DNA of 64,000 nucleotides. Source: Paguma larvata. Taxonomy: Eukaryota; Chordata; Mammalia; Carnivora; Viverridae. The translations under genes and the position numbers were made by a program. The stretch's first letter is position 1; each line of letters opens with the position of its first letter. The notes below the pieces were generated by a model. The model worked only from the letters and a program-made list of their open reading frames with translations, had not been told where the DNA came from and ran no database searches. The DNA is taken from positions 84,931,132 through 84,995,131 of the forward strand of contig CM057829.1 in NCBI GenBank assembly GCA_030068075.1. The letters run 5' to 3'. Shown piece after piece: positions 48,308 to 59,059 of this stretch.

Positions 48308-48974
48308 CCAATGCTTTTTTGAATAATCTTTACAATACCCCATGACTTATGAGATTGTTTTCATTCTTTGGTGGAACACAAACTATTTGTGGCCATAAGA
48401 TTGTCCTCTCTCTTCTTTTTGGATGTTTTTTTACCCCACCATGGAGACTTTTTTCATACACATTGATGATTAATAGTCAACTGAGGGAGTCCTCTGCATA
48501 TCTCCAGATACTTGCTGTGGAATTCTTTCCTTTCAGATAATCTTCCCTGAGAACTCTAGCCTATTGGCCTTCCTGAATTCCTAACTCTGTCTCCTTAACT
48601 CTGAAAGACCTCCAAGCTCTGCCTGCGTTCCCCCTCCTTGTGCTACAACCTGCAACCTTTCACCTAGCAGGAATCCGTAGGAAGTTCTAGGCCTTGCTTT
48701 CTTCCACTTTCTCGGGGATCATTGTCATTTGCTGCCTGATATCTAATGTCTAAACTGACGTTTGATGTACTTCTTCCTCTCCTTTTTGCTGTTGTTGTGT
48801 CAGTCTAGAAGATTAATCTGGTATATATTCCTGCATTTAGGCCAAAAGCACAATGATCATCTGGGTTTTTAATAGCAGAAACAAGGTCTTATCCTGGAGC
48901 AAGATGGGAAGCTGACCTGAGCTTTCAGTGTATTACCAGGAGGCACGAAAGTCTTTCTATCCAATAACTAGTAT

Positions 48975-49855
48975 CAAAATAGTGCCTTGCCAGCACATAG
49001 ATGTAACCAGGGGGATATGTACATTCACAACATAGAGTTCATCATCTTAACCAGGTAACAAGAGATAGCTTTGTCAATTAAAGACAATCTAACATTATGT
49101 GACTCCTAGTACGACGCAATAAGAAGTGCGGAGCATTATCTATGTTTTGCCATTAATGTTTAACATCGGTTTAACCATGAGAAATTCAACACAGAATCTG
49201 GGATATTTTATAAAATGAGTTACCGTATTCTCTTCAGAAATTTCAATTTTGTGAAATAAAGCAAAGAAATAAATAACCCAAAAGTCAGTGGGATAATTAT
49301 AGGTTAAAGAAGACTAAACAGGCATAATACCTGATAGCAATGCATGAAGCTTGATTATATGCTAGCTCAAAACAATCAGTTTTAAATACATTTTGGGCAC
49401 AATTGAAAAAACTTTATATATGAATGCCATGGTTTATGACATGCAATTACTATAACCTTTTTGAGGTATGATAATGGCATTATTGTCATGTTAAGGGATG
49501 CTTTTTTCCTTAAGATATTTATTCTGAAATATTTAGCTGAGAAGTGACGTGATATCTTATTTGCTTATATGTAGGTAAGGAGCAAGAGACTGAAAGACAG
49601 GAGAGAGAATGAAGAGAACAGATGAGAGAATTGAAAGAGAAAGGAAGGAAATTTGGCAAAATGTTAATTAATAAAGCTAGTTGAAGAATGTGCAAATGCT
49701 CTTCATAATAATACTTCAACATTTCTATTGACTTGAGAATTTTCCAAATAAAAAGTTGGTAGTGAGGGACAACATTAAAATAAGGTGAATTTATAAGCAA
49801 GTTTCATTAAATCTTTAAGAATTTTTGAGGGAGAAAATATTTTGAGAAATAAAGT
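48975..49855. other. Single-copy AT-rich DNA, nothing recognised
   Basis: No repeat or gene signature was identified. The 93-codon minus-strand ORF at 49519-49800 shows no recognisable domain. Confidence 0.4.
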
Positions 49856-49859
49856 TTCT

Positions 49860-50345
49860 GCACTAATTTTATAAGGTGAGTATAACCTTGAACCTAAATC
49901 ATATCAGGAAAGCTTGAAAAATGCTATAAATACAAATACAGAAATGATATATTTTTTAATTTTTTAACATTTATTTATTTTTGAGACATAGAGACAGAGT
50001 GTGAGCAGAAGGGTAGAGAGAAAGGGAGCCACAGAATCCAAAGCAGGCTTCAGGCTCTGAGCTTTCAGCACAGAGCCCGACACGGGGCTCGAACTCACAG
50101 ACCGCAAGATCATGACCTGAGCTGAAGTTGGCCACTTAACCGACTGAGCCACCCAGGTGCCCCCAGAAATGATATTTGATAAGATATCAAATTACAACCA
50201 GTAGTTCAATAAAAAATAATACATTATGGCTAGGTACACTTATCCTAAAAATGCAATGATATTTTAACAGTAAAAAACTTATTGATACATTTCCCAAATT
50301 AACAGATCAACATAAAATCCACAATCATAGGCTCCAAAATATTCT
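49860..50345 (+). mobile_element. Old L1M ORF2 fragment, sense
   Basis: TTTATAAGGTGAGTATAACCTTGAACCTAAATCATATCAGGAAAGC and, beyond a SINE, TACATTATGGCTAGGTACACTTATCCTAAAAATGCAATGATATTTTAACAG match the L1 ORF2 phrases 'AAGGCTAGCATAACCTTGATACC' and 'GACCAAGTAGGATTTATCCCAGGAATGCAAGGATGGTTTAAC'. The reverse-transcriptase frame is broken. Confidence 0.75.
49951..50163 (-). mobile_element. CanSINE, antisense, perfect 12-bp TSD
   Basis: Near-consensus antisense copy inside L1M with perfect flanks cagaaatgatat (49939-49950 and 50164-50175). Head CCGACTGAGCCACCCAGGTGCCC. Confidence 0.97.
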
Positions 50346-50569
50346 TACAGTGTAGTTCTAAATGGCAGATAAAATGAATGAACGAGATCTGCATATCTTC
50401 ACGGAAATAATAATGAAACATATTGTTGAGGATACCAATAAAGTTACATTTGATACCTCACATGTGAAATTTAAAAATGAACAAAAATACTATATCATGT
50501 TTCTGGCTCAATATATTCAAAGCAAAAGTATAAAAATACGAATGTTGAGAGCATATCCCTTGTTTATGA

Positions 50570-51110
50570 TGTTCCAAGGGCTTCTCATCACCTTAAGATG
50601 AATACCAAAATCTTTACTCTAGATCCTAAAGCTCTTCATGATCTGATCTCTGCCAACATTTCTAGAATTGTCAAGTATTACACTTGTGCTTGTTCTGTAT
50701 GCTCCAGCCTTGCCTGGCTTCTTCACACACTCGAAAGCATCACGCTACAACTCATTATAGGGTCTTTGCACGTTGTTTCTTCTCTCGAGGATATTCTAGC
50801 CTTACTTCTCTTACATAATTTTATCTCTTATCCCATTCCTCATTTATTCCAGTGACACATTTTACTCTTCTGCTTTACTCTTCCAGTATTCTATATGATC
50901 CCTTCCCTCTGGGGCACTAAATCAGTTAGGTCTCATTTATGTATGAGGGTGTATGACTAATATCGGTCCTCCCATTAGATTCTTTACCTCCTCCACATAA
51001 CATCAGAGACCACAACTTGTTTTCTGACCAATGTATCCCCAGCACTTCCTACAATTCTTGCACATTAAAGGTGCTTGCCAAGTAGTCAACAAATTGGTGA
51101 GTGAATTGGC
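50570..51110 (+). mobile_element. LINE L2 3' region, sense
   Basis: AAAGCTCTTCATGATCTGATCTCTGCCAACATTTC, GTATGCTCCAGCCTTGCCTGGCTTC, GGGTCTTTGCACGTTGTTTCTTCTC, TGTATCCCCAGCACTTCC and AAAGGTGCTTGCC follow L2 in order to its 3' end. The overlapping 85-codon ORF at 50598 is only L2. Confidence 0.8.
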
Positions 51111-51654
51111 AAAGAACTTTTTTTGATAAAATATGCTTATTGGATTGTAATCCCTTCGGGATTTTTCTTTCAGTGGCTTATTCTATGCTCTCATTTATCT
51201 TTCCCATGTGACTTAATACAGCTGGATGTAGTTTGGGTGTCTCACCTAGACGAGAGGGAATGGATGCTATGATTGACAACACGTCTAGAACTATGGGGAT
51301 TGAATGAAGCACATTGCAGACAAGTAGGGATATTCCAACCATGACAATGAACACATAAATGTATGTTAGGAATTTGCATAGAAGAGTTAATAAATTTTGT
51401 ATTACAAATTAGGATATATAACAGAAAAGATCTCTGCAACCAAAACTAACACTGAAATCTGCCTTTCTTTATGTCTATGTTATTTATGAGCCCTTAATTA
51501 TCACTCTTCTTAAGGAAAAAAGTGAAGTGGCTTCAAAGACATTAAGGTAGATAAGGATACACAAAAAGCGAGTTTCCAAAATATTATTTTAGCAACTGTT
51601 TAATGAAGGCAAATAAAAATATTATGGCAGCTCTTTTCAACATTTTGTCCTTTT

Positions 51655-51775
51655 AGTTTAACGACGATTTGTTGAGTATCATGTATGCGTAAGTCATGAA
51701 ACATGAACTGTGAGACACGTGATAAATAGAAAGCAAACCCTGCTCTCAGAGAACCTTCCATGTGGAGGGAATGGA
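51655..51775 (-). repeat. L2-like antisense fragment
   Basis: ACGATTTGTTGAGTATCATGTATGCGTAAG and ACCCTGCTCTCAGAGAACCTTCCATGTGGAGGG resemble antisense L2 ('CCTGCCCTCATGGAGCTTACATTCTAGTGGGGG'). Confidence 0.45.
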
Positions 51776-51844
51776 CTTTGCCAACATGCTACTGTGCAAG
51801 GCAGATGCTGGTACCAACTCTGACTCCCATGGATCGAGCCCATT

Positions 51845-52030
51845 TGTTAGTACCAGGGACTCTACACACATTATCTTAATCTGTGTGACAGTCTTTCAGA
51901 GGAAGATATACATTAGCATTCCAGGGTATAAAAATGAATCAATTAAAGGACAGAGAGTTAAAAATCCCCCCATGATTTCACAGTCACAGAACCAGAATTA
52001 AAATCCAGATCAGTATGACCCCTAAGCCCT
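51845..52030 (-). repeat. MIR SINE, antisense
   Basis: CTACACACATTATCTTAATCTGTGTGACAG, AATCAATTAAAGGACAGAGAGTTAAAAATCC and TCACAGAACCAGAATTAAAATCCAGATCAGTATGACCCC follow antisense MIR. Confidence 0.65.
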
Positions 52031-52112
52031 AGTTTGCTGCACTGCAAGCCAAGGATATAGGTTTTGCTGAACCTAATGAGCCCGTAAAACTGTACGCTTT
52101 TCTACTCTAAGC

Positions 52113-52320
52113 CAGTGCTCCCTCAGATTTGCTGCTGTTCTGTGAAAGATCCCAAGGTCAAACAACCTTTGGAAACGCTGTGTGTCACATACTTAAAAAG
52201 CTCTGAGAAACTTTTTAGAAAAGAAGCACTGCTTTTTTCATTGCTTAACTCAGCACTTCCCAAAAGGTATTTGAACAGGGAATTCTTTTTTTATGTAACA
52301 CATCATGAGAAACTGTTTCA
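52113..52320. mobile_element. Possible hAT-Charlie-type non-autonomous remnants
   Basis: CAGTGCTCCCTCAGATTTGC at 52113 and TTTGGAAACGCTG near 52178 look like degenerate inverted ends (CAGTGTTTCCCAAA-type). A second CAGCACTTCCCAAA starts near 52250. Short and uncertain. Confidence 0.3.
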
Positions 52321-52754
52321 GGCAAGAAGGAGATATAAAGCCTCTTTTTCAGTCCTAATACAGATCTGTGTTTCAGGTGACACTCCATGCCTTTTATCAC
52401 CCCATGCTTCTGCTGAGATGTTCTGTGCTTGAAACACTCATGTTCTTTTGTGATATGTGGCAAAATCTTATTTATACATTAGTTCCGCTGTCAGGTCATC
52501 TGTGAACCCCTCTGTTAACCCTTTGCTCCCATGCATACATGCACAAACACACACACAGACACCCACGTACATATAGAATAAGCACTAAAAGCTATATTGT
52601 AACAAAACGATATTGAAGAACATATTTAATGAGCATTTACTGTGTAAAAGCTGGTTCAACACACCACAAATTTCATTCAATGTTAACAATTATTATTTAT
52701 TATTATTATTTGTTAAACCTTTCATTTCCTTTTAGCTCACATTGTCATTTCTCT

Positions 52755-54447
52755 GGTCCTACTTACAGAAAACTCCTCTAGAAAGATTTCTACACTGCCT
52801 GATTATGACTCTTTTCCTCTCTGTCTTCCTTGAACACAACTGAGGTAGGCTTGTCCCCTCATCCGCCATAGTTGATTTGTCTAGTGCACCAACAGCCGCT
52901 ATGTTGATCAATCCAGGCAAGGATTCAGTCCTCGTCTTACTTGAATTATCAGCAGCATTTGACAAAGTTGATCCCTCTTCACAAAGTCAAACCTTCCACC
53001 TCTTGTCTTCCAGGACACTGCATTTCCGATTTTCCTTATACATCGCTGGCAACTTTTCATGGTCTGCTTTGTTGGTTCTCCTCATCTCCACAGCCTCTAA
53101 GTGTTGACATACCCTGGCTTTTTTACAGTCCTTCCATCGGTGATTTCGTGTTGAGTGTTGTGGCTGAGAACACAGCTCTTTGGGCCAGACTGTCTGACTG
53201 TGAGTCTCAGCTCAACTACTTTTAATGTTAGATGCATATATCTAGCTAACTATCAATTAAATCTCACTTCAGGTACCTCATCTGTAAAAATTGAGATTAC
53301 AACAGTACCTATCCTATAGAATTGGTGGAGCATTAAATGAGTTAATGTCTGTAAAAATGCTTAGAATGATACCTGACACTCCATGTATTTGCTGATACCA
53401 TCAATACTCAAATGACTCATAAAATATATCTAGCCTAGACTTTTGCAACACATTTGTTGATAATACATCCAACTACCTGCACAATGCTTGTGCTTGAAAG
53501 TCTAAGACAAATCTAAAATTTATTATGTATGAAATGGAAAATCTTATCTTCCTTAACCCTGGGAAACCTCAGCAAATGGCAATCTCATCCAGCTGCGAAG
53601 CTAAAGACTTGGAGGCATTCTTGAGTCCTCTCTTCCTCTCAGTTCATCTATCCAGGTGTCAAATCGCGATTGCTCTGCCTTCCAGTAATCTGGAATCTTA
53701 CCACTTCTCACTACAACCATTCTAATTCTTAGTCCAAGGTCCCAGGTTCTCTCACCTGTAGTATTACACTAGTTTCTCAATTCATCTCTTGGCTTCTGTC
53801 CTTGGTCCCCTGTGGACTGTCTTCAAAATACCGAAACAATTATTTTAAAATATAAATCAGATCATGTCATTCCTCTGCCCATAGCCTTCTGAGACTTCCT
53901 ACCTTACTTATGAAAAGCTGAAGTCCTTACGGTGTTTTAACAATTTCTCTAATCCGCCCCCCCGCCTACTCCCTGAAACTCTCTAATGTCATCTACAATC
54001 TTCACTTCTTTACTTCCACTCTCTCTGCTCTATCCTCCTCCTAGGTCTTCCAGAAACTCAGGCATGCTCCTTTTTTCAGGGTCTCCGCATTTGCTAGCTT
54101 TTTTTCCTGGAGTATTCTCTTCCCAGCCACCTACATGGTTCTGCGCCTCATTCCTTCTGATCCTTTCTCAATTTCCACCTTCCCAAGACCTTCTTTAACT
54201 ACTTTATCAGAAATTGCAACTCTACTCCTCTTCAGCCCTCTTTCCTGTTTGATTTTTCTACCTTGAATTTAAGACACACTATAGCACACTATAGCTTTCA
54301 TTCATTTGTTTCTTTATTATTAATTCCCCCCTCTAGTTTATAAGCTCAGTGAGGGGACACATTTTACTTCATTTGTTTGTTGCATATCCACAGTGCATAG
54401 CACAGTATATGGTACATGATAGACACTTAACAAATATTTATAGAATA
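52755..54447 (+). mobile_element. Long LINE L2 with decayed reverse-transcriptase coding, sense
   Basis: The longest single retroelement remnant in the window. At 52877-53107 the frame still reads ...LELSAAFDKVDP..., the L2/CR1 reverse-transcriptase motif (D-LSAAFDTVDH). Next come the GACTCATAAAATATATCTAGCC, AAATGGCAATCTCATCCAGCTGC and GGAGGCATTCTTGAGTCCTCTC phrases, then the 3' UTR TAAATCAGATCATGTCATTCCTCTGCCC...GGTCTTCCAGAAACTC...GTGAGGGGACAC...GTGCATAGCACAG, ending near AACAAATATTTATAGAAT. Stops and frameshifts make it inactive. A MIR interrupts it at 53165. Confidence 0.88.
53165..53400 (+). repeat. MIR SINE, sense, inserted in L2
   Basis: GCTCTTTGGGCCAGACTGTCTGACTGTGAGTCTCAGCTCAACTAC, CTCACTTCAGGTACCTCATCTGTAAAAATTGAGATTACAACAGTACCTATC and GCATTAAATGAGTTAATGTCTGTAAAAATGC are a nearly complete MIR. 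Confidence 0.85.
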
Positions 54448-54449
54448 AG

Positions 54450-55430
54450 GGGCTTCCCCCTTCCTCATCATAGTTGAAGAAAATAAGATTCATAGAAGTA
54501 ATTTGTTCAGAGCATCCAAAATTTGCTTAAAGCATCCAAGGTCAAACCACAGGGGTAGAGGATGCAGTCAATCAATAGATAACTTACAAAGGATATTAGA
54601 TGTATGGTCATGTATCACATACTCTTCATCCTTAGTAGAAGGGGACTTCCTTGAGAGCAGTAACAGTTTTAGTCGTCTTTATAACCTGGTACCTAATGTA
54701 TTACTGGGATAATACAAGCACTGATGTGATCATGGTAAGGAGCAGCTCCTTAGCTCCAGAGGGCCAACTGTGTGCTTTGTTTCAACTTCGCTTTCAGTGG
54801 CATACATTGGTAGCTTGGAATTGGCCTTAGTAGAAATATTTGCACCGTGGAAATCACCAAACACTGCAAATTGGATCTTTTTCCCTGGTGGGTTGGTTGT
54901 TAAATATTTATCTGCATACCACTACATAAAATGCAGTTTAAAAAGATGTTTGGTGCATTAGTGAATGAGTTAGTGAGTAAAATTTATAGGGGAGAGATTA
55001 TAGTCCAAGGCAACTTTTAGTTCATTTGTGATATAGAGGACGTGAGAAGAAAGTGAAAGCTGACAATAAATAACTTTCGATGAACATTATAAAACAAACA
55101 CAATAAAAATTAAAATCCTTCAGATAGAATATAATTCAATTTCCTATTCTATGAGAGAATTTTATATAAAACAACTACTCAAAATAAAACCTTCCTATGA
55201 GAGGTGATCTTAGGAAATTAGGTAAAGCTCTACTTCTTCCTTCTGGAATAAAAAAAAAATAGATTCATATTTCTCCCCAATTATATATCCTACATAATTA
55301 TTCTCAGTTCGTAGCTCATCACTGTGTGTCTGTGACTCTTTCATTGGACAAATGTTTCCTAGATATTTTTAAGCCACCATTCCTTCTAAGAGAATCACCT
55401 CCATAAAAAAAATGCAATGACAAATAAAAT
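54450..55430. other. Single-copy DNA, nothing firm
   Basis: No young repeat was recognised. There is a short A-run near 55250. Confidence 0.4.
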
Positions 55431-55462
55431 TGTTCATACAACTTCCGATCTGTTCATACAAC
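55431..55462. other. 12-bp duplication around an adapter-like 10-mer
   Basis: tgttcatacaac occurs at 55431-55442 and again at 55451-55462. The bases between and overlapping (55442-55451) are CTTCCGATCT, identical to the 3' end of common Illumina adapters. This looks like an assembly or read artefact rather than biology. Confidence 0.6.
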
Positions 55463-55476
55463 AGACCTTCAAAGTA

Positions 55477-55691
55477 GGGGCGCCTGGGTGGCTCAGTCGG
55501 TTGAGCGTCCGACTTCGGCTCATGTCATGATCTCACGGTCCGTGAGTTCGAGCCCCACGTCGGGCTCTGTGCTGACAACTCAGAGCCTGGAGCCTGCTTC
55601 GGATTCTGTGTCTCCCTCTCTCTCTGCCCCTCCCCCACTCATGCTCTGTCTCTCTCTGTCTCAAAATTAAATAAACATTAAAAAAAAATTT
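55477..55691 (+). mobile_element. CanSINE, sense, closest to consensus
   Basis: Starts GGGGCGCCTGGGTGGCTCAG with intact box A (TGGCTCAGTCGG) and box B (GAGTTCGAGCCCC), a CpG-rich head and a full CTCTGTCTC tail. TSD ttcaaagta at 55468-55476 and 55692-55700. The retained CpGs suggest it is among the youngest copies here. Confidence 0.98.
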
Positions 55692-55839
55692 TTCAAAGTA
55701 GTGTCTATAGGCCTGGGGTTAAAGAACAGACATACTGTGCTAGACAGAATGAGAGGACCTTGGGAGGTAGCTATTTATCAAAATCATTTCCTATTTCCAG
55801 CATGTGTCTGACACAATGACATTTTAAATAGAAAATACA

Positions 55840-56036
55840 GGGGCTCCTGGGTGGCTCAGTAGGTTAAGCCTCCCTTCATGTTGTCTCAATTCCTGATTCG
55901 AGCCCCGCATCGGGCTCTGTGCTGACAGTTCAGAGCGTGGAGCCTGTTTCAGATTCTGTGTCTCCCTCTCTCTGCCCCTCCCCTGCTCATGCTCTGTCTT
56001 TCTCTCAAAAATAAATGGAAGTTTTCTTTTTTAATT
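55840..56036 (+). mobile_element. CanSINE, sense
   Basis: Sense copy starting GGGGCTCCTGGGTGGCTCAGTAGG, with a diverged stretch before box B. Flanks taaatagaaaataca (55826-55839) and aaaatagaaaatata (about 56038) are the TSD. Confidence 0.95.
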
Positions 56037-56678
56037 TAAAATAGAAAATATAGAAAAAATAAGACTTCTGCATCGAATGGATGGATGGAACAGATAATCA
56101 GTTATTTCAGATGCCCATTGCCACCCCTGCCATCTCTTTTCCAAAACATCTTTCATTTTGTTTACTGTTTATTTATAAAGCATGATTTTCAAAGTCTATA
56201 ATTTTTTAGATCGCAGTCCTCTGATAATTTTCCTCTTTGCACGATTTATAATACCAAGTTGAATGCTCTTGATTTGTAATAGAGAGGGTCAAGCTATTGT
56301 CTTTTTTCCCCTTTGGAATACACAGTTCTACTTACATTTCAAGTTTTTATTAATGTTCCAGGCAACATAGGCATCACCCAGGAACCACAATGATCTCTCA
56401 TTTAGCTAAAATTCTAGATCTTGGTCACCTGAAAGTCTATTAAGCTAAAGTCATTAAATTTCTCTACTTCCTCAGTAGTCTTTTACACGTAACTCTATCT
56501 TTTTACTATTTAATTCTCTTGTCAGTTTCTACCCACTGTTCTAGTCTGTGAAATTCTTTGTAAATTAAATTATGTGACATAGTAGCTTGAGCTCCACATT
56601 TAAAATCATGTCCAAATTTATTAAGTATGTCAAATAATATCATGTCACCAAATAGTTGATTTAAAAATGATATAAAGA

Positions 56679-56897
56679 GGAGAATCTAGGTGGCTCAATC
56701 TGTTAAGCATTGGACTCTTGGTTTCAGCTCAGGTCATGATCTCAGGGTTCATGAGTTCAAGCCCCACGTTGGGCTCTGCACTGATAGCTGCAGAGTCCGC
56801 TTGGGATTCTCTCCCTCTTTCTGTCTTCACCCCTCCCCCAACTTGCACTATCATTCTCTCTCTCTCTCAAAATAAATAAACATTAAAAAAAATTAAA
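56679..56897 (+). mobile_element. CanSINE, sense, first unit of a tandem pair
   Basis: Diverged sense copy starting GGAGAATCTAGGTGGCTCAATC and ending in an A-rich tail that runs straight into the next SINE head. A left TSD candidate aaatgatataaaga (56665-56678) has its partner only after the second unit. Confidence 0.94.
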
Positions 56898-57114
56898 GGA
56901 CACCTGTGCGGCTCAGTTGGTTGAGCAACCAACTTCAGCTCAGGTCATGATCTCACCGTTCATGGGTTTGAACCCTGCGTTCAGCTCTGTGCTGACAGTT
57001 GGGAGCCTAGTTTGGATTCTCTGTCTCCACCTCTCTCTTTCTCGGCCCCTTCCCTACTCATGTGCTCTCACTCATTCTCAAAAATAGGTAAATAACCATT
57101 AAATAAATATTTTT
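56898..57114 (+). mobile_element. CanSINE, sense, second unit of a tandem pair
   Basis: Starts AGGACACCTGTGCGGCTCAG directly after the first tail. The tail ends at 57114, followed by aaatgatgtaaaga (57115-57128), which matches the left flank of the first unit at 13 of 14 bases. Confidence 0.94.
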
Positions 57115-57304
57115 AAATGATGTAAAGAAAGATTCAGTAAAAGAAACCAGAGGCATCCCTACAATTTGACATGGAGACATTAACCAGTAGTATTTGGTAG
57201 GAAAGATTTATCAGCTAAAAACTCAACAAACTACACAATAACACTATCCACATATAGTCATCTCAACCACAAAGATGTTAGGAATGATTTCAAATGCTTT
57301 GTTG

Positions 57305-57560
57305 AAATCTAGATGATCCAAATGAGGCATCACCTCATCCTTGAAATCTTTCCCTGAGATTCAATTATACATCAATTCTTTGTGTTCCCATGATATTTCG
57401 TGCACCTCCGTATCGGAGTCCTTACCACAATATGCCAAATCTCCTTTTGTATCTGTTTTCCCAAGTAGTATGAAGTCCTCAAAGAATGAGTCTGTGCTTC
57501 CTGTATCTCTACATTCTCAGCACCTTGTGCATAGTAGTTATTCAGTAAATATTTGTCAGA
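57305..57560 (+). repeat. LINE L2 3' end, sense
   Basis: CACCTCATCCTTGAAATCTTTCCCTGAG, GTAGTATGAAGTCCTCAAAGAATGAGTCTGTGC and CATTCTCAGCACCTTGTGCATAGTAGTTATTCAGTAAATATTTGTC match the L2 3' UTR and terminus. The 101-codon ORF here is therefore not a gene. Confidence 0.7.
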
Positions 57561-57564
57561 CTGC

Positions 57565-58600
57565 AGAGCTAATAATAGAGATATTCTCATATGTTACCTC
57601 AGGATGTAGACTCCTATATAAAGTCTGCAATTTTCTCGGAGCTTAGTCTAGGATGCAAATCACCAAAAATAATTCACAACAATTCATGGGAATAGATGAG
57701 CCAGTTCACCTCTTTGTGCCTCACTTAGAACATTCTTACTATTTTAAATTCTTGTGCATATGGAGTATGTGACTTGGTTTTATTACAGAAAGATAACTTC
57801 ATCCTTTTAAAGCTAAAACTGTATGTGCTATTATGGCTATTTCTCTCTTCTTCCTCTTATACTGCATCTTTTGTATTTCTTTTTAAAATGTCAAAAACAG
57901 TATCTCATTAACACTTCTCAGAGAACATTTGCCAATGTTTCCATTCATAGACCTGATACTTGGAGTGCCTCATTCCAAATCATAGGAAAATGATAAAATG
58001 CAACAAAATCACAATGTTTCTGAATATTTATGCACTCAGGTACATAAAATTTACATTGAACTTTCTGTTCTTTGGCTGATAATAACCCATTTATTCAGGT
58101 ATTTGGAGAATAAAATGCCCCTATCTTATGTTTATCTTTTGACATCCAGGCATAGATCTATTTTTTCCAAAGCCAATTTATATAAAATATATAAAGATCA
58201 AATATCCAGCATTCCTGTGCACAGGTTGAGTAATTTGTATCAGACTGAAAAACTCAATGGAGGGAAAACAAAGTGACCTTGTACCTTGTGTGTAATCTTT
58301 ATTAATTGAACTCTAAGCTAGCCTTTGAGATTTTTATGCAGTCTGCAGCAGAAAGGTCAGTGGAATACCAATAAATCCTCTTGTATTTATTAGTTCATTC
58401 TGCAAATGTTAAAGTGGGGTGAAAGTTTATCCAATTCATTTGTAATCCAATACCAAAAGGGAAAAGTGATTTTTAACTCATCCACTTACACATACATGAA
58501 AACATAGCATTTCCAAGAAAAATCATGGACAGTTTTAATAGCAAAGGGCACATAAGACTTTGACCATGTTTGTAATTTCTTACCATCTTTTAAATTTTCT
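57565..58600. other. Single-copy AT-rich DNA, nothing recognised
   Basis: No repeat was recognised. The 92-codon ORF at 57998-58276 has no supporting features. Confidence 0.4.
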
Positions 58601-58602
58601 GC

Positions 58603-58712
58603 AGGAGCGCCTGGCTGGCTCAGTCAGAGGAGCTGTGACTCAAGATCTCGGGGTCATGAGTTTGAGCCCCATATTGGATGTAGAGATTACTTAAAATAAA
58701 TAAATAAATAAA
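58603..58712 (+). mobile_element. Short CanSINE variant, sense
   Basis: AGGAGCGCCTGGCTGGCTCAGTCAG, then GGTCATGAGTTTGAGCCCC, then TAGAGATTACTTAAAATAAATAAATAAA. It lacks the CT-rich region; the GTAGAGATTACTTAAAAATAAA ending is typical of the short CanSINE subfamily. Confidence 0.88.
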
Positions 58713-58822
58713 ACTACTAAAATAATTTAAAATTTTTAATAACATTTTTGCAAAGAAAACATAATTTTGAATTAGGGACACCAATACAATTTTATATTGA
58801 ACAAATAATATAGTTAAAGTTC

Positions 58823-59026
58823 TTTTTTAATGTTTATTTATTTATTTTGAAACAGAGAGAGAGAGCGTGAGGTGAGGGGGCAAAGAGGGAGTGAAAGAAT
58901 CCTGAGCAGGCTCTGCACCGTCAGCACAGAGCCCAATGCAGGGCTGAATCTCATGAACCATGAAATCGTGACCGAAGCCGAAAATCAAGAGTTTGGAGCT
59001 TAATGACTGAGCCACCCAGGTGCCCC
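58823..59026 (-). mobile_element. CanSINE, older type, antisense
   Basis: Antisense copy with AATCAAGAGTTTGGAGCTTAATGACTGAGCCACCCAGGTGCCCC head and a GAGAGAGAG tract. No clear TSD. Confidence 0.93.
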
Positions 59027-59059
59027 ATGGTTTTTATAGGCTCCAAGAATACAACATAA

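Larger units (their letters stand above)
46500..48970 (-). mobile_element. Old L1M 5' half, antisense
   Basis: Antisense L1M phrases include CTGGCTTTTAGTACTTTAAAGAATTTCTCCAATG, TTTCAGATGAGAAATCTGCTATTATTCTTATT, TGCTTGGAATTCATTGGACTTCTTGG, TTCAATTTCACTCATCTGTCTTCTGCAG and TTCCTGCTTCCTTGCATTCTTTGTTATTTTTATTGGATGTCATG. It is long but fully decayed. Two later insertions lie in it, at 47253 and 48095. Confidence 0.75.

Noticed and set aside
55477..55550. tRNA-like sequence with box A and box B
   Set aside because: It is the head of a CanSINE, followed by SINE body and tail and flanked by a TSD, not a functional tRNA gene.
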